This document shows positions 39,574 through 48,594 of a stretch of 64,000 nt of DNA, one piece after another. Each line of letters begins with the position of its first letter. Within the stretch, counting starts at the first letter, position 1. The stretch lies in contig NZ_JAPWHB010000003.1 of assembly GCF_027214025.1 (NCBI RefSeq), forward strand, positions 434,001-498,000, in the 5' to 3' direction. The DNA comes from Parahoeflea alexandrii (GTDB lineage: Bacteria; Pseudomonadota; Alphaproteobacteria; Rhizobiales; Rhizobiaceae). Position numbers and translations under genes: made by a program. Under the pieces are notes generated by a model. That model saw only the letters and a program-made list of their open reading frames with translations. It searched no databases and was not told the origin of the DNA.

Positions 39574-40011
39574 ATGTTTGAACGAATCCTGGTCGCTGTC
39601 GACGGGTCCGAAGGATCCAAGAAGGCCCTGAGGGTTGCATCCAAGCTGCAACAGACCTGCGGTGGCGAATTGCTGCTTCTGACCGTGTTCCGGCATCATT
39701 CGCTGCTTGAGGCGTCGATGTCGATGGTGCGGCCGGACGATCCGGAGAGCCTCGATGATTCGATGCGCAATTATGCAAAGGAGGTCGCCGAGGAGGCCAA
39801 GGCGATCGCGGCAGACTGCGGGGCGCAAAAGGTGCGCGCCTTCGTCAAGGCCGGCCAGCCGGCGCGGACGATCGTGAAATTCGGCGAAGAGCACAAGGCC
39901 GACCTGATTGTTGTCGGCAGCCGGGGGCAGGGCGACATGCAGGGATTTCTGCTCGGCAGCGTGTCGCACAAGGTCACCAGCCTGGCGGCGATGCCGGTTA
40001 TGGTGGTTTGA
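39574..40011 (+). CDS. Universal stress protein associated with the ectoine transporter
   Basis: A 145-residue UspA-fold protein (MFERILVAVDGSEGSKKALR; LIVVGSRGQGDMQGFLLGSV, the ATP-binding G-2x-G-9x-G(S/T) pattern). In Halomonas the equivalent TeaD binds ATP and tunes TeaABC transport; usp is a regular member of ueh clusters. It lies 12 bp after uehC and 55 bp before eutA. Confidence 0.88.
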   Translation: MFERILVAVDGSEGSKKALRVASKLQQTCGGELLLLTVFRHHSLLEASMSMVRPDDPESLDDSMRNYAKEVAEEAKAIAADCGAQKVRAFVKAGQPARTIVKFGEEHKADLIVVGSRGQGDMQGFLLGSVSHKVTSLAAMPVMVV

Positions 40012-40066
40012 CAATTTCGACAGGCAAGGCGCTGGATTTGCCCGGACACAAGGAGGCAGTCGACAC

Positions 40067-40864
40067 ATGAATGAAATCCGTGTTTCGCGTTCGGACGAGA
40101 TCGTCCGGTTCAATGATGCTGGTGCGACTGCCCGGTTCGGGTTGATTGCGCTTGCCACCGACCTGACAAGCGAGCGCGACCTGTACCGGCAATTGCCCGG
40201 CGAGCATGTCTCGATCCATGTCACGCGGGTGGCCTATGAGAACCCGACAACTCCGGAGAATCTTCGCAAAATGGCGCCGCGGCTGACAGAGGCGGCACAG
40301 TTGCTGGCGCCGCTCAAGCCGCTCAAGGCAATCTGCTACAGCTGCACCGCCGCCTCGGTCGCCATCGGCGATGACGCGGTGACGGCCTCCATCCAGACCG
40401 GCGCGGGAAGCGTGCCGGTGGTAACGCCGACGGGAGCCGCGCGGATGGCGTTTACGGCACTCGGGGTGCGGCGGATCGCCATCCTCACCCCCTATACGGT
40501 GGCAACCACCGAACCGATGGCTGCCTATTTCGCCAGCCACGGGCTCGGCGTCTCCGCGGTTCAATGCCTCGGCCTCGAGGATGACCGGGAGATGGCGCGG
40601 GTGAGCGACGAGACCATTGTCAACGCGGCGATGGCGGTCGACACGGCCGACGCGGAAGCGCTGTTTCTCTCCTGCACCGGGCTGCCGGCGATCAATGTGA
40701 TTGCGGAGCTCGAGAGGCGGACCGGCAAGCCGGTCGTCACCTCCAACCAGGCGAGCGCCTGGGCGATGGCGCGGCTCGGCGGGTTTGCCGATCACAGGCC
40801 ACCAGAATTCGGCAGGCTGTTCGACTACGCTCTGCCGGACCGGGGCGTCGGTGCCGCGGCATGA
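40067..40864 (+). CDS. eutA: Ectoine utilization protein EutA (Asp/Glu racemase/maleate-isomerase fold)
   Basis: A 265-residue protein of the Asp/Glu racemase and maleate isomerase fold. Two cysteine motifs, CYSCTAAS and FLSCTGLP, sit where these enzymes carry their catalytic pair. EutA is thought to act with EutB and EutC in converting 5-hydroxyectoine to ectoine; its own reaction is unproven. The start at 40067 (MNEIRVSRSDEIVRFND) follows AAGGAGG. Its stop overlaps eutB by ATGA. Confidence 0.87.
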   Translation: MNEIRVSRSDEIVRFNDAGATARFGLIALATDLTSERDLYRQLPGEHVSIHVTRVAYENPTTPENLRKMAPRLTEAAQLLAPLKPLKAICYSCTAASVAIGDDAVTASIQTGAGSVPVVTPTGAARMAFTALGVRRIAILTPYTVATTEPMAAYFASHGLGVSAVQCLGLEDDREMARVSDETIVNAAMAVDTADAEALFLSCTGLPAINVIAELERRTGKPVVTSNQASAWAMARLGGFADHRPPEFGRLFDYALPDRGVGAAA

Positions 40865-41865
40865 CCATGCTTGAGCCCTTTGTCGATCCCGCTGAAATCG
40901 ATGAGGCGCGCGATGCCATTGCCGCCACCATCCGGACCACGCCGGTCAACACCTCGCCTGTATTGAGCGACCTGGCTGGCGTTCCGGTTCACCTCAAGCT
41001 CGAACACATGCAGATCACCGGCAGCTTCAAGCTGCGCGGCGCATCGAATGCCGTCGCGTCGCTGTCGGAAGCGGAGAGAGGCCGCGGGGTGGTGGGCGTG
41101 TCGACGGGCAATCACGGGCGCGGGCTTGCCTATGCCGCGAAGGCCGCCGGGGTGAAGTGCATCATCTGCATGTCGCGGCTGGTTCCGCAGGCAAAGATCG
41201 ACGGGATCAAGGCGCAAGGCGCCGAAGTCCGCATTGTCGGACAGTCGCAGGACGAGGCGCAGCTCGAGGTCGACCGTCTGGTTGCCGATGAGGGCATGAC
41301 CATGATCCCGCCCTTCGATCACCGCAAGATCATTGCAGGTCAGGGAACGCTCGGTCTCGAATTGCTCGAGCAGGTGCCGGATCTGGCCACGGTTCTCGTG
41401 CCGTTGTCCGGCGGAGGGCTGATATCGGGCGTTGCCGCGGCAATCAAAGGCAGGCGGCCCGACGTCCGGATTGTCGGCATCTCGATGGAGCGCGGCGCGG
41501 CGATGCAGGCCTGCCTGAAGGCCGGCAAGCCGGTCCAGGTCGAGGAACTGGCGACACTGGCGGATTCGCTGGGCGGCGGCATCGGTCTTAACAACCGGCT
41601 GACATTCGCCATGACGCGGGATCTGGTCGACGATGTCGTTCTCGTCAGCGAAGCCGAGATCGCCGCCGCCATCCGGCACGCCTACTGGCAGGAACGGCAG
41701 ATCATAGAGGGGTCGGGCTCGGTCGGAATCGCGGCCCTGCTTGCCCGCAAGGTCGAGAGCGCCGGCCCGATCGTCGCCATCCTGAGCGGCGGAAACATCG
41801 ACATGAACCAGCACCATCGCATCATCTCCGGCGAGGATGTCGATGTTACCCAAGAGGCAGCGTGA
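40861..41865 (+). CDS. eutB: Hydroxyectoine utilization dehydratase EutB (threonine dehydratase-like)
   Basis: A 334-residue fold-type II PLP enzyme of the serine/threonine dehydratase family. K57, in GSFKLRGA, is the Schiff-base lysine, and the phosphate-binding loop SGGGLISG follows. In the eutABC set it is believed to dehydrate hydroxyectoine. The start overlaps the eutA stop; eutC starts 2 bp after its stop. Confidence 0.9.
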   Translation: MTMLEPFVDPAEIDEARDAIAATIRTTPVNTSPVLSDLAGVPVHLKLEHMQITGSFKLRGASNAVASLSEAERGRGVVGVSTGNHGRGLAYAAKAAGVKCIICMSRLVPQAKIDGIKAQGAEVRIVGQSQDEAQLEVDRLVADEGMTMIPPFDHRKIIAGQGTLGLELLEQVPDLATVLVPLSGGGLISGVAAAIKGRRPDVRIVGISMERGAAMQACLKAGKPVQVEELATLADSLGGGIGLNNRLTFAMTRDLVDDVVLVSEAEIAAAIRHAYWQERQIIEGSGSVGIAALLARKVESAGPIVAILSGGNIDMNQHHRIISGEDVDVTQEAA

Positions 41866-41866
41866 C

Positions 41867-42859
41867 ATGACCGACATCAGGATCCTGACCGAGGCGGATT
41901 TGCGCAGCCTGGTAAAGCTGGATCTTGATGCCGTCGATTGTGTCGAGCGGGCCTTTGCGGCGCTTGCGACCGGCGACGTGGTGATGCCGCCGATCCTGTC
42001 GATGGCGATTGCGCCGTTCAATGGCGAAGTCGACGTCAAGACCGCCTTCGTGCCGGGCATCGACAGTTTCGCCATCAAGATCTCGCCGGGTTTCTTCGAC
42101 AACCCGAAAATCGGACTGCCGAGCACATCCGGGTTGATGGTGCTGTTTTCGGCCCGGACAGGGATGCTCGAGGCGCTGCTGCTCGACAACGGCTATCTGA
42201 CCGACGTCCGCACGGCGGCTGCCGGTGCGGTCGCCGCCCGTCATCTGGCGCGTGCGGATGCCTCCCGCGCCTGTATCCTTGGTGCCGGATGCCAGGGGAA
42301 ACTGCAGCTCAAGGCGCTGAGCCTCGTGCGGCCGATCACTTCCGCCATGATCTGGGCGCGGGACACGGCAAAGGCCGCAGATGCGGCGGCGGAATTGACA
42401 CGGGAACTCGGCTTCGAGGTGATCGCGGCAATCGATCCTGCCGAAGCGGTCGGCATGGCCGATATGATCGTGACGACAACGCCCGCGTCGCAGCCCATCC
42501 TGCGTGCCGAATGGCTCAGGCCGGGCCAGCATGTCACCGCCATGGGGTCGGACCAGGACCACAAGAACGAGCTCGACCCGGCCTGCCTTGCCAGGGCCGA
42601 CCTCTATGTGCCCGACCGGCTGAGCCAGACCCGCGGTCTGGGGGAGCTGCGCTCCGCCATCGCTGCGGGGGTGGCGGCACCCGAAGACGAATTTGCCGAA
42701 CTCGGGATGATCGTTGCCGGCAGGGCGCGTGGCCGCCTCTCCGACAGCGCCATCACCATTGCCGACCTGACCGGCACCGGCATCCAGGATACGGCCATCG
42801 CCACCTTCGCAAGCCAGCGTGCGCTGGCTGCGGGCGCCGGCACGAATTTCTCAAACTGA
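41867..42859 (+). CDS. eutC: EutC, ornithine cyclodeaminase/mu-crystallin family reductase
   Basis: A 330-residue NAD(P)-dependent protein of the ornithine cyclodeaminase fold (LTDVRTAAAGAVAARHLARA; ILGAGCQGKLQLKALSLVRP nucleotide site; VTAMGSDQDHKNELD). In this cluster it probably reduces the dehydrated intermediate to ectoine. The true start is ATG 41867, not the frame opening inside eutB. Confidence 0.88.
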   Translation: MTDIRILTEADLRSLVKLDLDAVDCVERAFAALATGDVVMPPILSMAIAPFNGEVDVKTAFVPGIDSFAIKISPGFFDNPKIGLPSTSGLMVLFSARTGMLEALLLDNGYLTDVRTAAAGAVAARHLARADASRACILGAGCQGKLQLKALSLVRPITSAMIWARDTAKAADAAAELTRELGFEVIAAIDPAEAVGMADMIVTTTPASQPILRAEWLRPGQHVTAMGSDQDHKNELDPACLARADLYVPDRLSQTRGLGELRSAIAAGVAAPEDEFAELGMIVAGRARGRLSDSAITIADLTGTGIQDTAIATFASQRALAAGAGTNFSN

Positions 42860-42889
42860 AACCCTACCCAGAAAGGAAAATCCCCCCGA

Positions 42890-44077
42890 ATGTCCGCGCC
42901 AGTTCTCAATTTCAGCCGGGACGAATATTCGCAGCGCCTCGCCAAGACGCGCGCCGCCATGGCTGCTGCAGGTGTCGACGTCATCATCGTTTCCGACCCG
43001 TCCAACATGGCCTGGCTGACCGGATATGACGGCTGGTCTTTCTACGTTCACCAGTGCGTGGTGGTCGGTCCGGACGGCGATCCTGTCTGGTTTGGGCGCG
43101 GCCAGGACGCGAACGGCGCGCGGCGGACGGCGTATCTGTCCGACGGCGACATCATCGGCTACGCGGATCATTACGTTCAATCGACCGAGCGGCATCCGAT
43201 GGATTACCTGTCAGCCAAGCTTGAGGAGCGCGGCTGGGGGACAAAGCGGATCGGCGTGGAGATGGACAATTACTGGTTCTCCGCCGCCGCCTTTGCCTCG
43301 CTGCAGAGGCACCTGCCCAATGCCCGGTTTTCCGATGTGACGGCGCTGGTGAATTGGCAGCGAGCGGTCAAGTCCGGCCAGGAACTCGATTACATGCGCA
43401 AGGCGGCGCGGCTGGTCGAGCGGATGCACGAGACGATCTTCGACAAATGCGAAGTGGGCTACCGCAAGTGCGACCTGGTTGCCGACATCTATGAAGCGGG
43501 GCTGCGTTATGATGAAGGTCTCGGCTTCGGCGGCGATTATCCGGCGATCGTGCCGCTGTTGCCGTCGGGGCCGGACGCCTCTGCGCCGCACCTGACCTGG
43601 GACGACAAGCCGATGAAGAGCGGCGAGGGCACGTTCTTCGAGATCGCCGGTGTCTACAAGCGCTACCACTGCCCGCTGTCGCGCACGGTGTTCCTGGGCA
43701 AGCCGACGCAAACCTTCATCGATGCCGAGAAGGCGGTGCTGGAGGGAATGGAAGCCGGGCTCGAGGCGGCCAAGGCCGGCAATCTGTGCGAGGACATTGC
43801 CATCGCTTTCTTTACGGTTCTCAACAAGTACGGGATCACCAAGGACAACCGCACCGGCTACCCGATCGGTCTGTCCTATCCGCCGGACTGGGGCGAGCGG
43901 ACGATGTCGCTGCGGCCGGGCGACAAGACCGTGTTGGAAGAGAACATGACCTTTCACTTCATGACCGGATTGTGGATGGACGACTGGGGCTTCGAGATAA
44001 CCGAAAGCATCGTCATCGGAGCGAACGGGCCGGAATGCCTGGCCAATGTCCCGCGCCGGCTCTGCGTGAAGGATTGA
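42890..44077 (+). CDS. doeA: Ectoine hydrolase (M24 peptidase fold)
   Basis: A 395-residue creatinase/aminopeptidase P-fold protein, also called EutD. It opens ectoine to N-alpha-acetyl-diaminobutyrate. The N-terminal creatinase domain (ILNFSRDEYSQRL region; DVIIVSDPSNMAWLTGYDGW) is followed by the pita-bread domain from about residue 175; GYPIGLSYPPDWGERTMSLR and MTFHFMTGLWMDDWGFEITE are typical of DoeA. Most M24 metal ligands are not conserved, as in the known enzyme. The product, alpha-ADABA, is the likely EnuR inducer. Confidence 0.93.
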   Translation: MSAPVLNFSRDEYSQRLAKTRAAMAAAGVDVIIVSDPSNMAWLTGYDGWSFYVHQCVVVGPDGDPVWFGRGQDANGARRTAYLSDGDIIGYADHYVQSTERHPMDYLSAKLEERGWGTKRIGVEMDNYWFSAAAFASLQRHLPNARFSDVTALVNWQRAVKSGQELDYMRKAARLVERMHETIFDKCEVGYRKCDLVADIYEAGLRYDEGLGFGGDYPAIVPLLPSGPDASAPHLTWDDKPMKSGEGTFFEIAGVYKRYHCPLSRTVFLGKPTQTFIDAEKAVLEGMEAGLEAAKAGNLCEDIAIAFFTVLNKYGITKDNRTGYPIGLSYPPDWGERTMSLRPGDKTVLEENMTFHFMTGLWMDDWGFEITESIVIGANGPECLANVPRRLCVKD

Positions 44078-44080
44078 TGC

Positions 44081-45085
44081 ATGACCGCCAATCCGATTGT
44101 TGCGACAATACCGCTCAACGAAGACGGTGAACATCACGGCTATTTGAGGCTGCCCTACAGCCGCGACGATTCCGCCTGGGGCTCGGTGATGATCCCGATC
44201 ACCGTGATCAAGAACGGCATCGGGCCGACAGCGCTGCTCACAGGCGCCAATCACGGCGACGAATACGAAGGTCCGGTGGCGCTGATGGATCTGGCCGTGT
44301 CGCTCAAGGCCGGACACATCGAGGGCCGGGTGATAATCGTGCCGGCCATGAACTACCCGGCCTTTCGGGCGGGAACCCGTACATCGCCGATTGACCGGGG
44401 CAACATGAACCGGTCGTTTCCTGGCTCGCCGAGCGGTACGGTCACGGAAAAGATTGCGAACTACATCCAGACGGTCCTGTTACCGGAGGCGAGTATCGTG
44501 CTTGACTTCCATTCGGGTGGCAAGACACTGGATTTCATTCCCTTCGCATCGGCCCACGTGCTGGAAAACAAGGAGCAGCAGGCAGCCTGCGTGGCCGCGG
44601 TGGAGGCGTTCAACGCGCCTTACTCGATGATCATGCTCGAGATCGACAATGTCGGCATGTACGACACCAGTGTCGAGGACCAGGGCAAGACCTTTGTCAC
44701 CACGGAGCTCGGCGGCGGCGGCACCTCGACGGCCTATTCCAACGGCATTGCCAAGAAGGGGGTTCGCAACGTGCTCAAGCATGCGGGCATCATGAAGGGC
44801 GAGCTGGAGGTTGCCCCCTCGGTGATGCTCGACATGCCCGATGGCGACTGTTTCGTCTTCTGCGAAGACGATGGCCTGTTCGAGGCGATGAAGGATCTAG
44901 GCGACCGGGTGGAGACAGGCGAGATCGTCGCCCGCGTCTGGCCGTCGGACCGCACCGGCAGGCCGGCCATCGACTACCGCGCCAAACGCTCCGGGATTCT
45001 TGCGTCGCGGCATTTTCCGGGACTGATCAAGTCCGGTGACTGCATGGTGGTGGTGGCAACGGTCGTGGGCGAAACGGTTTCCTGA
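44081..45085 (+). CDS. doeB: N-alpha-acetyl-L-2,4-diaminobutyrate deacetylase
   Basis: A 334-residue zinc carboxypeptidase-like deacylase (succinylglutamate desuccinylase/aspartoacylase family), also called EutE. It deacetylates the DoeA product to diaminobutyrate, substrate of DoeD. Zinc ligands lie in TGANHGDEYEGP (His and Glu) and VLDFHSGGKTLD (His). It starts 3 bp after doeA and closes the operon. Confidence 0.93.
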   Translation: MTANPIVATIPLNEDGEHHGYLRLPYSRDDSAWGSVMIPITVIKNGIGPTALLTGANHGDEYEGPVALMDLAVSLKAGHIEGRVIIVPAMNYPAFRAGTRTSPIDRGNMNRSFPGSPSGTVTEKIANYIQTVLLPEASIVLDFHSGGKTLDFIPFASAHVLENKEQQAACVAAVEAFNAPYSMIMLEIDNVGMYDTSVEDQGKTFVTTELGGGGTSTAYSNGIAKKGVRNVLKHAGIMKGELEVAPSVMLDMPDGDCFVFCEDDGLFEAMKDLGDRVETGEIVARVWPSDRTGRPAIDYRAKRSGILASRHFPGLIKSGDCMVVVATVVGETVS

Positions 45086-45267
45086 CATCCGTTTCACGCG
45101 CATCGCGGCCTCGACCCAATTGTGGCGCTCCGGGGGATGAGAGTTTCCCGGAGCTTTCACGCTGTGCTTGCTCAAACCTGAACGCCTGTTTAGGAGTCAA
45201 TCATTCCTGGAAGGCGGCCGCGGCCGGTGCTCCGGGGACCATTGTGCAACTCTGTGGGCAAAGCGTG
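45086..45267. other. Intergenic gap after doeB
   Basis: About 180 bp with no clear gene or strong terminator. An AT-poor inverted stretch CTCCGGGG...CCCGGAG (about 45128-45155) could end the ectoine transcript but has no T-run. Confidence 0.4.
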
Positions 45268-46335
45268 AAGCGGATTCTCTTTCGACTGGCCAGCGTGATG
45301 TGCCTGGCGGCCGGCCTGACCGGATGCACGGGAGCGGGCTATTACGCGGAGTCGCTCAAGGGGCATGTCGAGATCATGGCGGCGCGCCGCAATGTCGAAA
45401 AGCTGATCGCCGCCCGGACGACCCCCGAGCCGCTGCGGACGCAAATGAAGTCGGCGGCCGCGATCAGGCAGTTTGCGACGGAGAGCCTGGCGCTGCCCGA
45501 CAATCAGAGCTACCGCAGCTATGCCGATATCGGCCGGGACTATGTGACCTGGGCGGTTTTCGCTGCGCCGGAGTTTTCGTTGACGCCGCGGGTCTGGTGC
45601 TTTCCGGTGTTCGGCTGCGTGCCCTATCGCGGGTATTTCTCCAGGAAGTCGGCGATCGGCACGGCCCTGGAGCTGAAGAAGGAGGGGCTGGACGTCCATG
45701 TCTCCGGTGTCACCGCCTATTCGACGCTGGGCTGGTCGAGCGATCCGCTGCTGAGCACGATGTTCCTTCACGACAAGACCTATCTGGCGGGACTTGTGTT
45801 TCACGAACTGGCGCACCAGCGTGTCTACGTGAATGACGATACGGCATTCAACGAGGCTTTCGCCGTCACCGTGGAAACGACCGGGGTGAGGAAATGGCTG
45901 CGGGCGACCGACGATCCCGCCACACTGCGCCGGTTTGAGGCCGGTGAGCAGCGCAGCGCCGACTTCCTTTCCCTGGTGGCGCAAACCCGGGGGGAGCTGA
46001 GAGAGATCTACAGCGGTTCCGCTGCTCCCGAAGATATGCGGGCTGCGAAGGCCGCGGCGATCGAACGGCTCAGGGCGCGCTACCGTCGGATGCGGGACAC
46101 GCGCTGGGGCGGATACCGCGGCTACGATGGCTGGGTCGAGGCACCGATCAACAATGCAAAGATCGCCGCAACTTCGGTCTACAATGACCGGGTGCCGGCG
46201 TTTCTCCGCCTGTTTGAGCTGTGTTCGGGTGATTATCCACGCTTCTACGCCGCGGTTCGGCGGATCGGCGCGCTTGCCAGGGATCGCCGGTCCGAAGCGC
46301 TGGAGGCGGCGAAGACCTGCGATCAGGCCGGTTGA
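45268..46335 (+). CDS. Predicted lipoprotein aminopeptidase (COG4324)
   Basis: About 355 residues with a lipoprotein signal whose lipobox is LTGC (Cys about residue 19 from the GTG at 45268). HELAHQ in the middle (VFHELAHQRVYVND) is a zinc-peptidase motif; a downstream NEAFAVTVE holds the third ligand Glu, giving the gluzincin pattern. COG4324 proteins are predicted aminopeptidases; substrate unknown. GTG 45244 is an alternative start. It stands alone. Confidence 0.82.
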   Translation, partial: KRILFRLASVMCLAAGLTGCTGAGYYAESLKGHVEIMAARRNVEKLIAARTTPEPLRTQMKSAAAIRQFATESLALPDNQSYRSYADIGRDYVTWAVFAAPEFSLTPRVWCFPVFGCVPYRGYFSRKSAIGTALELKKEGLDVHVSGVTAYSTLGWSSDPLLSTMFLHDKTYLAGLVFHELAHQRVYVNDDTAFNEAFAVTVETTGVRKWLRATDDPATLRRFEAGEQRSADFLSLVAQTRGELREIYSGSAAPEDMRAAKAAAIERLRARYRRMRDTRWGGYRGYDGWVEAPINNAKIAATSVYNDRVPAFLRLFELCSGDYPRFYAAVRRIGALARDRRSEALEAAKTCDQAG

Positions 46336-46549
46336 GGCCGGAGGTTGACGAGGCGCTGGCAAGGCGCGACGGCCGGCGCCGGGCCAACCGGTCTCACAAC
46401 CGCCATGAAATCAGGGCACACTGGCAATTCCCAGGGAGTGCGCCCGGCGACATTCCGCAAGGATGTTTCTCCATTGCCGCCGGGAATTGTGTTTGACGCT
46501 CTGGAGTTGTAGTGGTCCGCAATGTCAGAGCGGCAAGCTGGAGTGAATC
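46336..46549. other. Intergenic gap before the GntR gene
   Basis: About 215 bp without coding sequence. A TTGACG about 60 bp before the GntR start may be a -35 box, but no matching -10 was fixed. Confidence 0.35.
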
Positions 46550-47272
46550 ATGAGCCTTGAAGATACGGTGCCGGCACAGATTCCCGAGGCCAAGCGCAAG
46601 CGCGGCCAGGGCGTCGGTGCGGTCTACGATACGCTCAGGCACGAGATCCTCAACTTGACGCTGGAGCCCGGTAGTCCGGTTGACGAGGTCAAGCTCGCCG
46701 AACGGTTCGGCATTTCCCGGACCCCGGTGCGCGAAGCGATGGTCAAGCTCGCCGGCGAAGGGCTGGTGGTGACCTTGCCGAACCGGTTCACCATTGTCGC
46801 GCCGATCGATTTTCCCAACCTGTCGCAGTTCTTCGATGCGCTGTCGCTGATGTACCGGGTGACAACCCGGCTGGCGGCGGCAAACCGGACGGACGACGAC
46901 CTTGAGGCGATCCGCGAACTGCAGCGGGGCTACACGCACGCGGTCGAGGCGCGCGATGTGCCGGCGATGATCGAGGTAAACCGCAATTTCCATGTGCGGA
47001 TCGCGCAGGCAGGCCGCAACCGCTACTATACCGATCTTTTCAGCCGTCTGCTCGACGAAGGCCGGCGGCTGTTGCGGCTCTACTATTCCTCCCACAATGA
47101 CGCCCTGCCGCGCATGTACCTGCAGGAGCACGAGGACATGATCGCGGCGATCGACCGGCAGGACATCGACGCTGCCGACCGGATCGCCCAGGCGCATGCG
47201 CAGCAGATCGTGCGGCAGATCCAGACTTACATCACCGAAGACCGCCGGCTGAATGCCGGGATAAGTCTCTGA
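46550..47272 (+). CDS. GntR-family regulator (FCD/FadR subfamily) of the second TRAP operon
   Basis: A 240-residue FadR-type regulator: winged helix (AVYDTLRHEILNLTLEPGSP; LAERFGISRTPVREAMVKLA) then an all-helical FCD ligand domain (RNFHVRIAQAGRNRYYTDLF; EHEDMIAAIDRQDIDAADRI, the metal-binding Asp/His pattern). It lies 237 bp before the TRAP binding-protein gene and an 18-bp palindrome of FadR-type TTGTCGACAA form sits in that gap, so it very likely represses this operon. Confidence 0.88.
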   Translation: MSLEDTVPAQIPEAKRKRGQGVGAVYDTLRHEILNLTLEPGSPVDEVKLAERFGISRTPVREAMVKLAGEGLVVTLPNRFTIVAPIDFPNLSQFFDALSLMYRVTTRLAAANRTDDDLEAIRELQRGYTHAVEARDVPAMIEVNRNFHVRIAQAGRNRYYTDLFSRLLDEGRRLLRLYYSSHNDALPRMYLQEHEDMIAAIDRQDIDAADRIAQAHAQQIVRQIQTYITEDRRLNAGISL

Positions 47273-47354
47273 AACAGCGACATTCTTGATCCATTTCCAA
47301 GCCGCCGGACCCGATGTCCGGCGAGCCTTAAGGCGCGCGGTGATGCAAAGAATA

Positions 47355-47390
47355 TTTATTGTCGACAATAAAAATACAATTATCTATACT
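47355..47390 (+). promoter_or_regulatory. Promoter of the second TRAP operon with an 18-bp palindromic operator
   Basis: TTTATTGTCGACAATAAA (47355-47372) is a perfect palindrome containing TTGTCGACAA, the form expected for FCD/FadR-type GntR sites. Its right half supplies the -35 box TCGACA (47362-47367); after exactly 17 bp comes the -10 box TATACT (47385-47390). Repressor on the palindrome would block the -35. The gap also contains the RNA leader before the start at 47509. Confidence 0.75.
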
Positions 47391-47508
47391 CCGGCTGTCT
47401 CCATAGAGGGGAGACGGGAAGGGGCATCCGCGCCAGCGGCTATCGTCCCTCCAGTCAGAACACCATCATACGGTCCGCGCGCCGCGCGGTCAGAAAACAG
47501 AGGGTCCT

Positions 47509-48570
47509 ATGTTTGAGAAAGTCAGAAAGTGGGCGCTGATCTCCATGCTGTCTGTCGCGGCGATGCCGGCGGTGGCGCAGGAAGTCACGTGGCAGGTGCC
47601 GACCTCGGTGCCCGAAGGGTCGCCGTTCTATGTCAATTTCCTCGAGCGCTTCGCCGACAATGTCGATGTGCTTACCAATGGCCGCGTACTGATCGAGCCG
47701 TTCGGCGCCGGCGTCCTGGTTCCCGCGCTGCAGGTCTATGACGGCGTGCGCGACGGCATCGTCCAGGCCGGTCACTCGACCCCGAGCTACCTGGTCAACC
47801 AGGATCCGACCAACGCCATTTTCGCAGGCTTCCCCGGCGGCATGGGCCCTGAAGCCTACATCACCTGGATCTACGAAAAGGGCGGCAAGGAAAAGCTCGC
47901 CGCGCTGCGCGCCAAGGACGGGTTCAAGAACCTGATCGTCGGCATCGGTTCTTCGGAAGTGATGGCGCATTCGAACGTGCCGATCACCAAGGCCGAGGAC
48001 CTCAAAGGCATGAAGTACCGCACCTCCGGTCCATGGGCCAAGGTGATGGAAGAATATTTCGGTGCCGTCCCGACCGTCGTGCCGCCCGGGGAAATCTACA
48101 CCCTGCTGCAGCGCAAGGGCGTCGACCTGATCGAATGGGGCCCACCGTCGGCCAACATGCCCGAAGGTTTCCATGAAGCGGCAAAGTACATCATCGTTCC
48201 GGGCGTTCACCAGCCGACCTTCCTGTGGGAAGTCGTGCTCAAGCAGGAAACCTGGGACGCGCTGCCCGACGATCTGAAGCCGCTTCTGGAAAAGGCCGCC
48301 GAGCTCACCACCATGCAGGCGCTGGTGCATTTCTACGGCGATGACGTCGTCGCCATGGACAGCTACCGCAAGGGCAAGAACGAGGTGATCACGCTGTCGC
48401 CCGAGTTCATCAAGCAGCTTTCCGATGCCGGCGTCGACTGGATCTCGAAGACCGCGGAAGCGCAGAAGGCCGAAGGCAAGGCAGAGATGTCCGACATTCT
48501 TGCCGATTACATGGCTTTCAAGTCATTGTGGTCCGCCGAGAGCAGCTACCTGGTCCGCAACCAGGACTAA
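47509..48570 (+). CDS. TRAP transporter substrate-binding protein (DctP), probable hydroxyproline or related acid
   Basis: A 353-residue DctP protein with signal peptide (ALISMLSVAAMPAVAQ). VTWQVPTSVPEGSPFYVNFL, GMKYRTSGPWAKVMEEYFGA and PGEIYTLLQRKGVDLIEWGP are the usual core. The substrate is not obvious from residues; the linked HypD-like enzyme suggests hydroxyproline or a breakdown product. It is the first gene of the operon behind the GntR operator. Confidence 0.85.
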   Translation: MFEKVRKWALISMLSVAAMPAVAQEVTWQVPTSVPEGSPFYVNFLERFADNVDVLTNGRVLIEPFGAGVLVPALQVYDGVRDGIVQAGHSTPSYLVNQDPTNAIFAGFPGGMGPEAYITWIYEKGGKEKLAALRAKDGFKNLIVGIGSSEVMAHSNVPITKAEDLKGMKYRTSGPWAKVMEEYFGAVPTVVPPGEIYTLLQRKGVDLIEWGPPSANMPEGFHEAAKYIIVPGVHQPTFLWEVVLKQETWDALPDDLKPLLEKAAELTTMQALVHFYGDDVVAMDSYRKGKNEVITLSPEFIKQLSDAGVDWISKTAEAQKAEGKAEMSDILADYMAFKSLWSAESSYLVRNQD

Positions 48571-48594
48571 CCCGAGAATACGGAACACGCCGTC

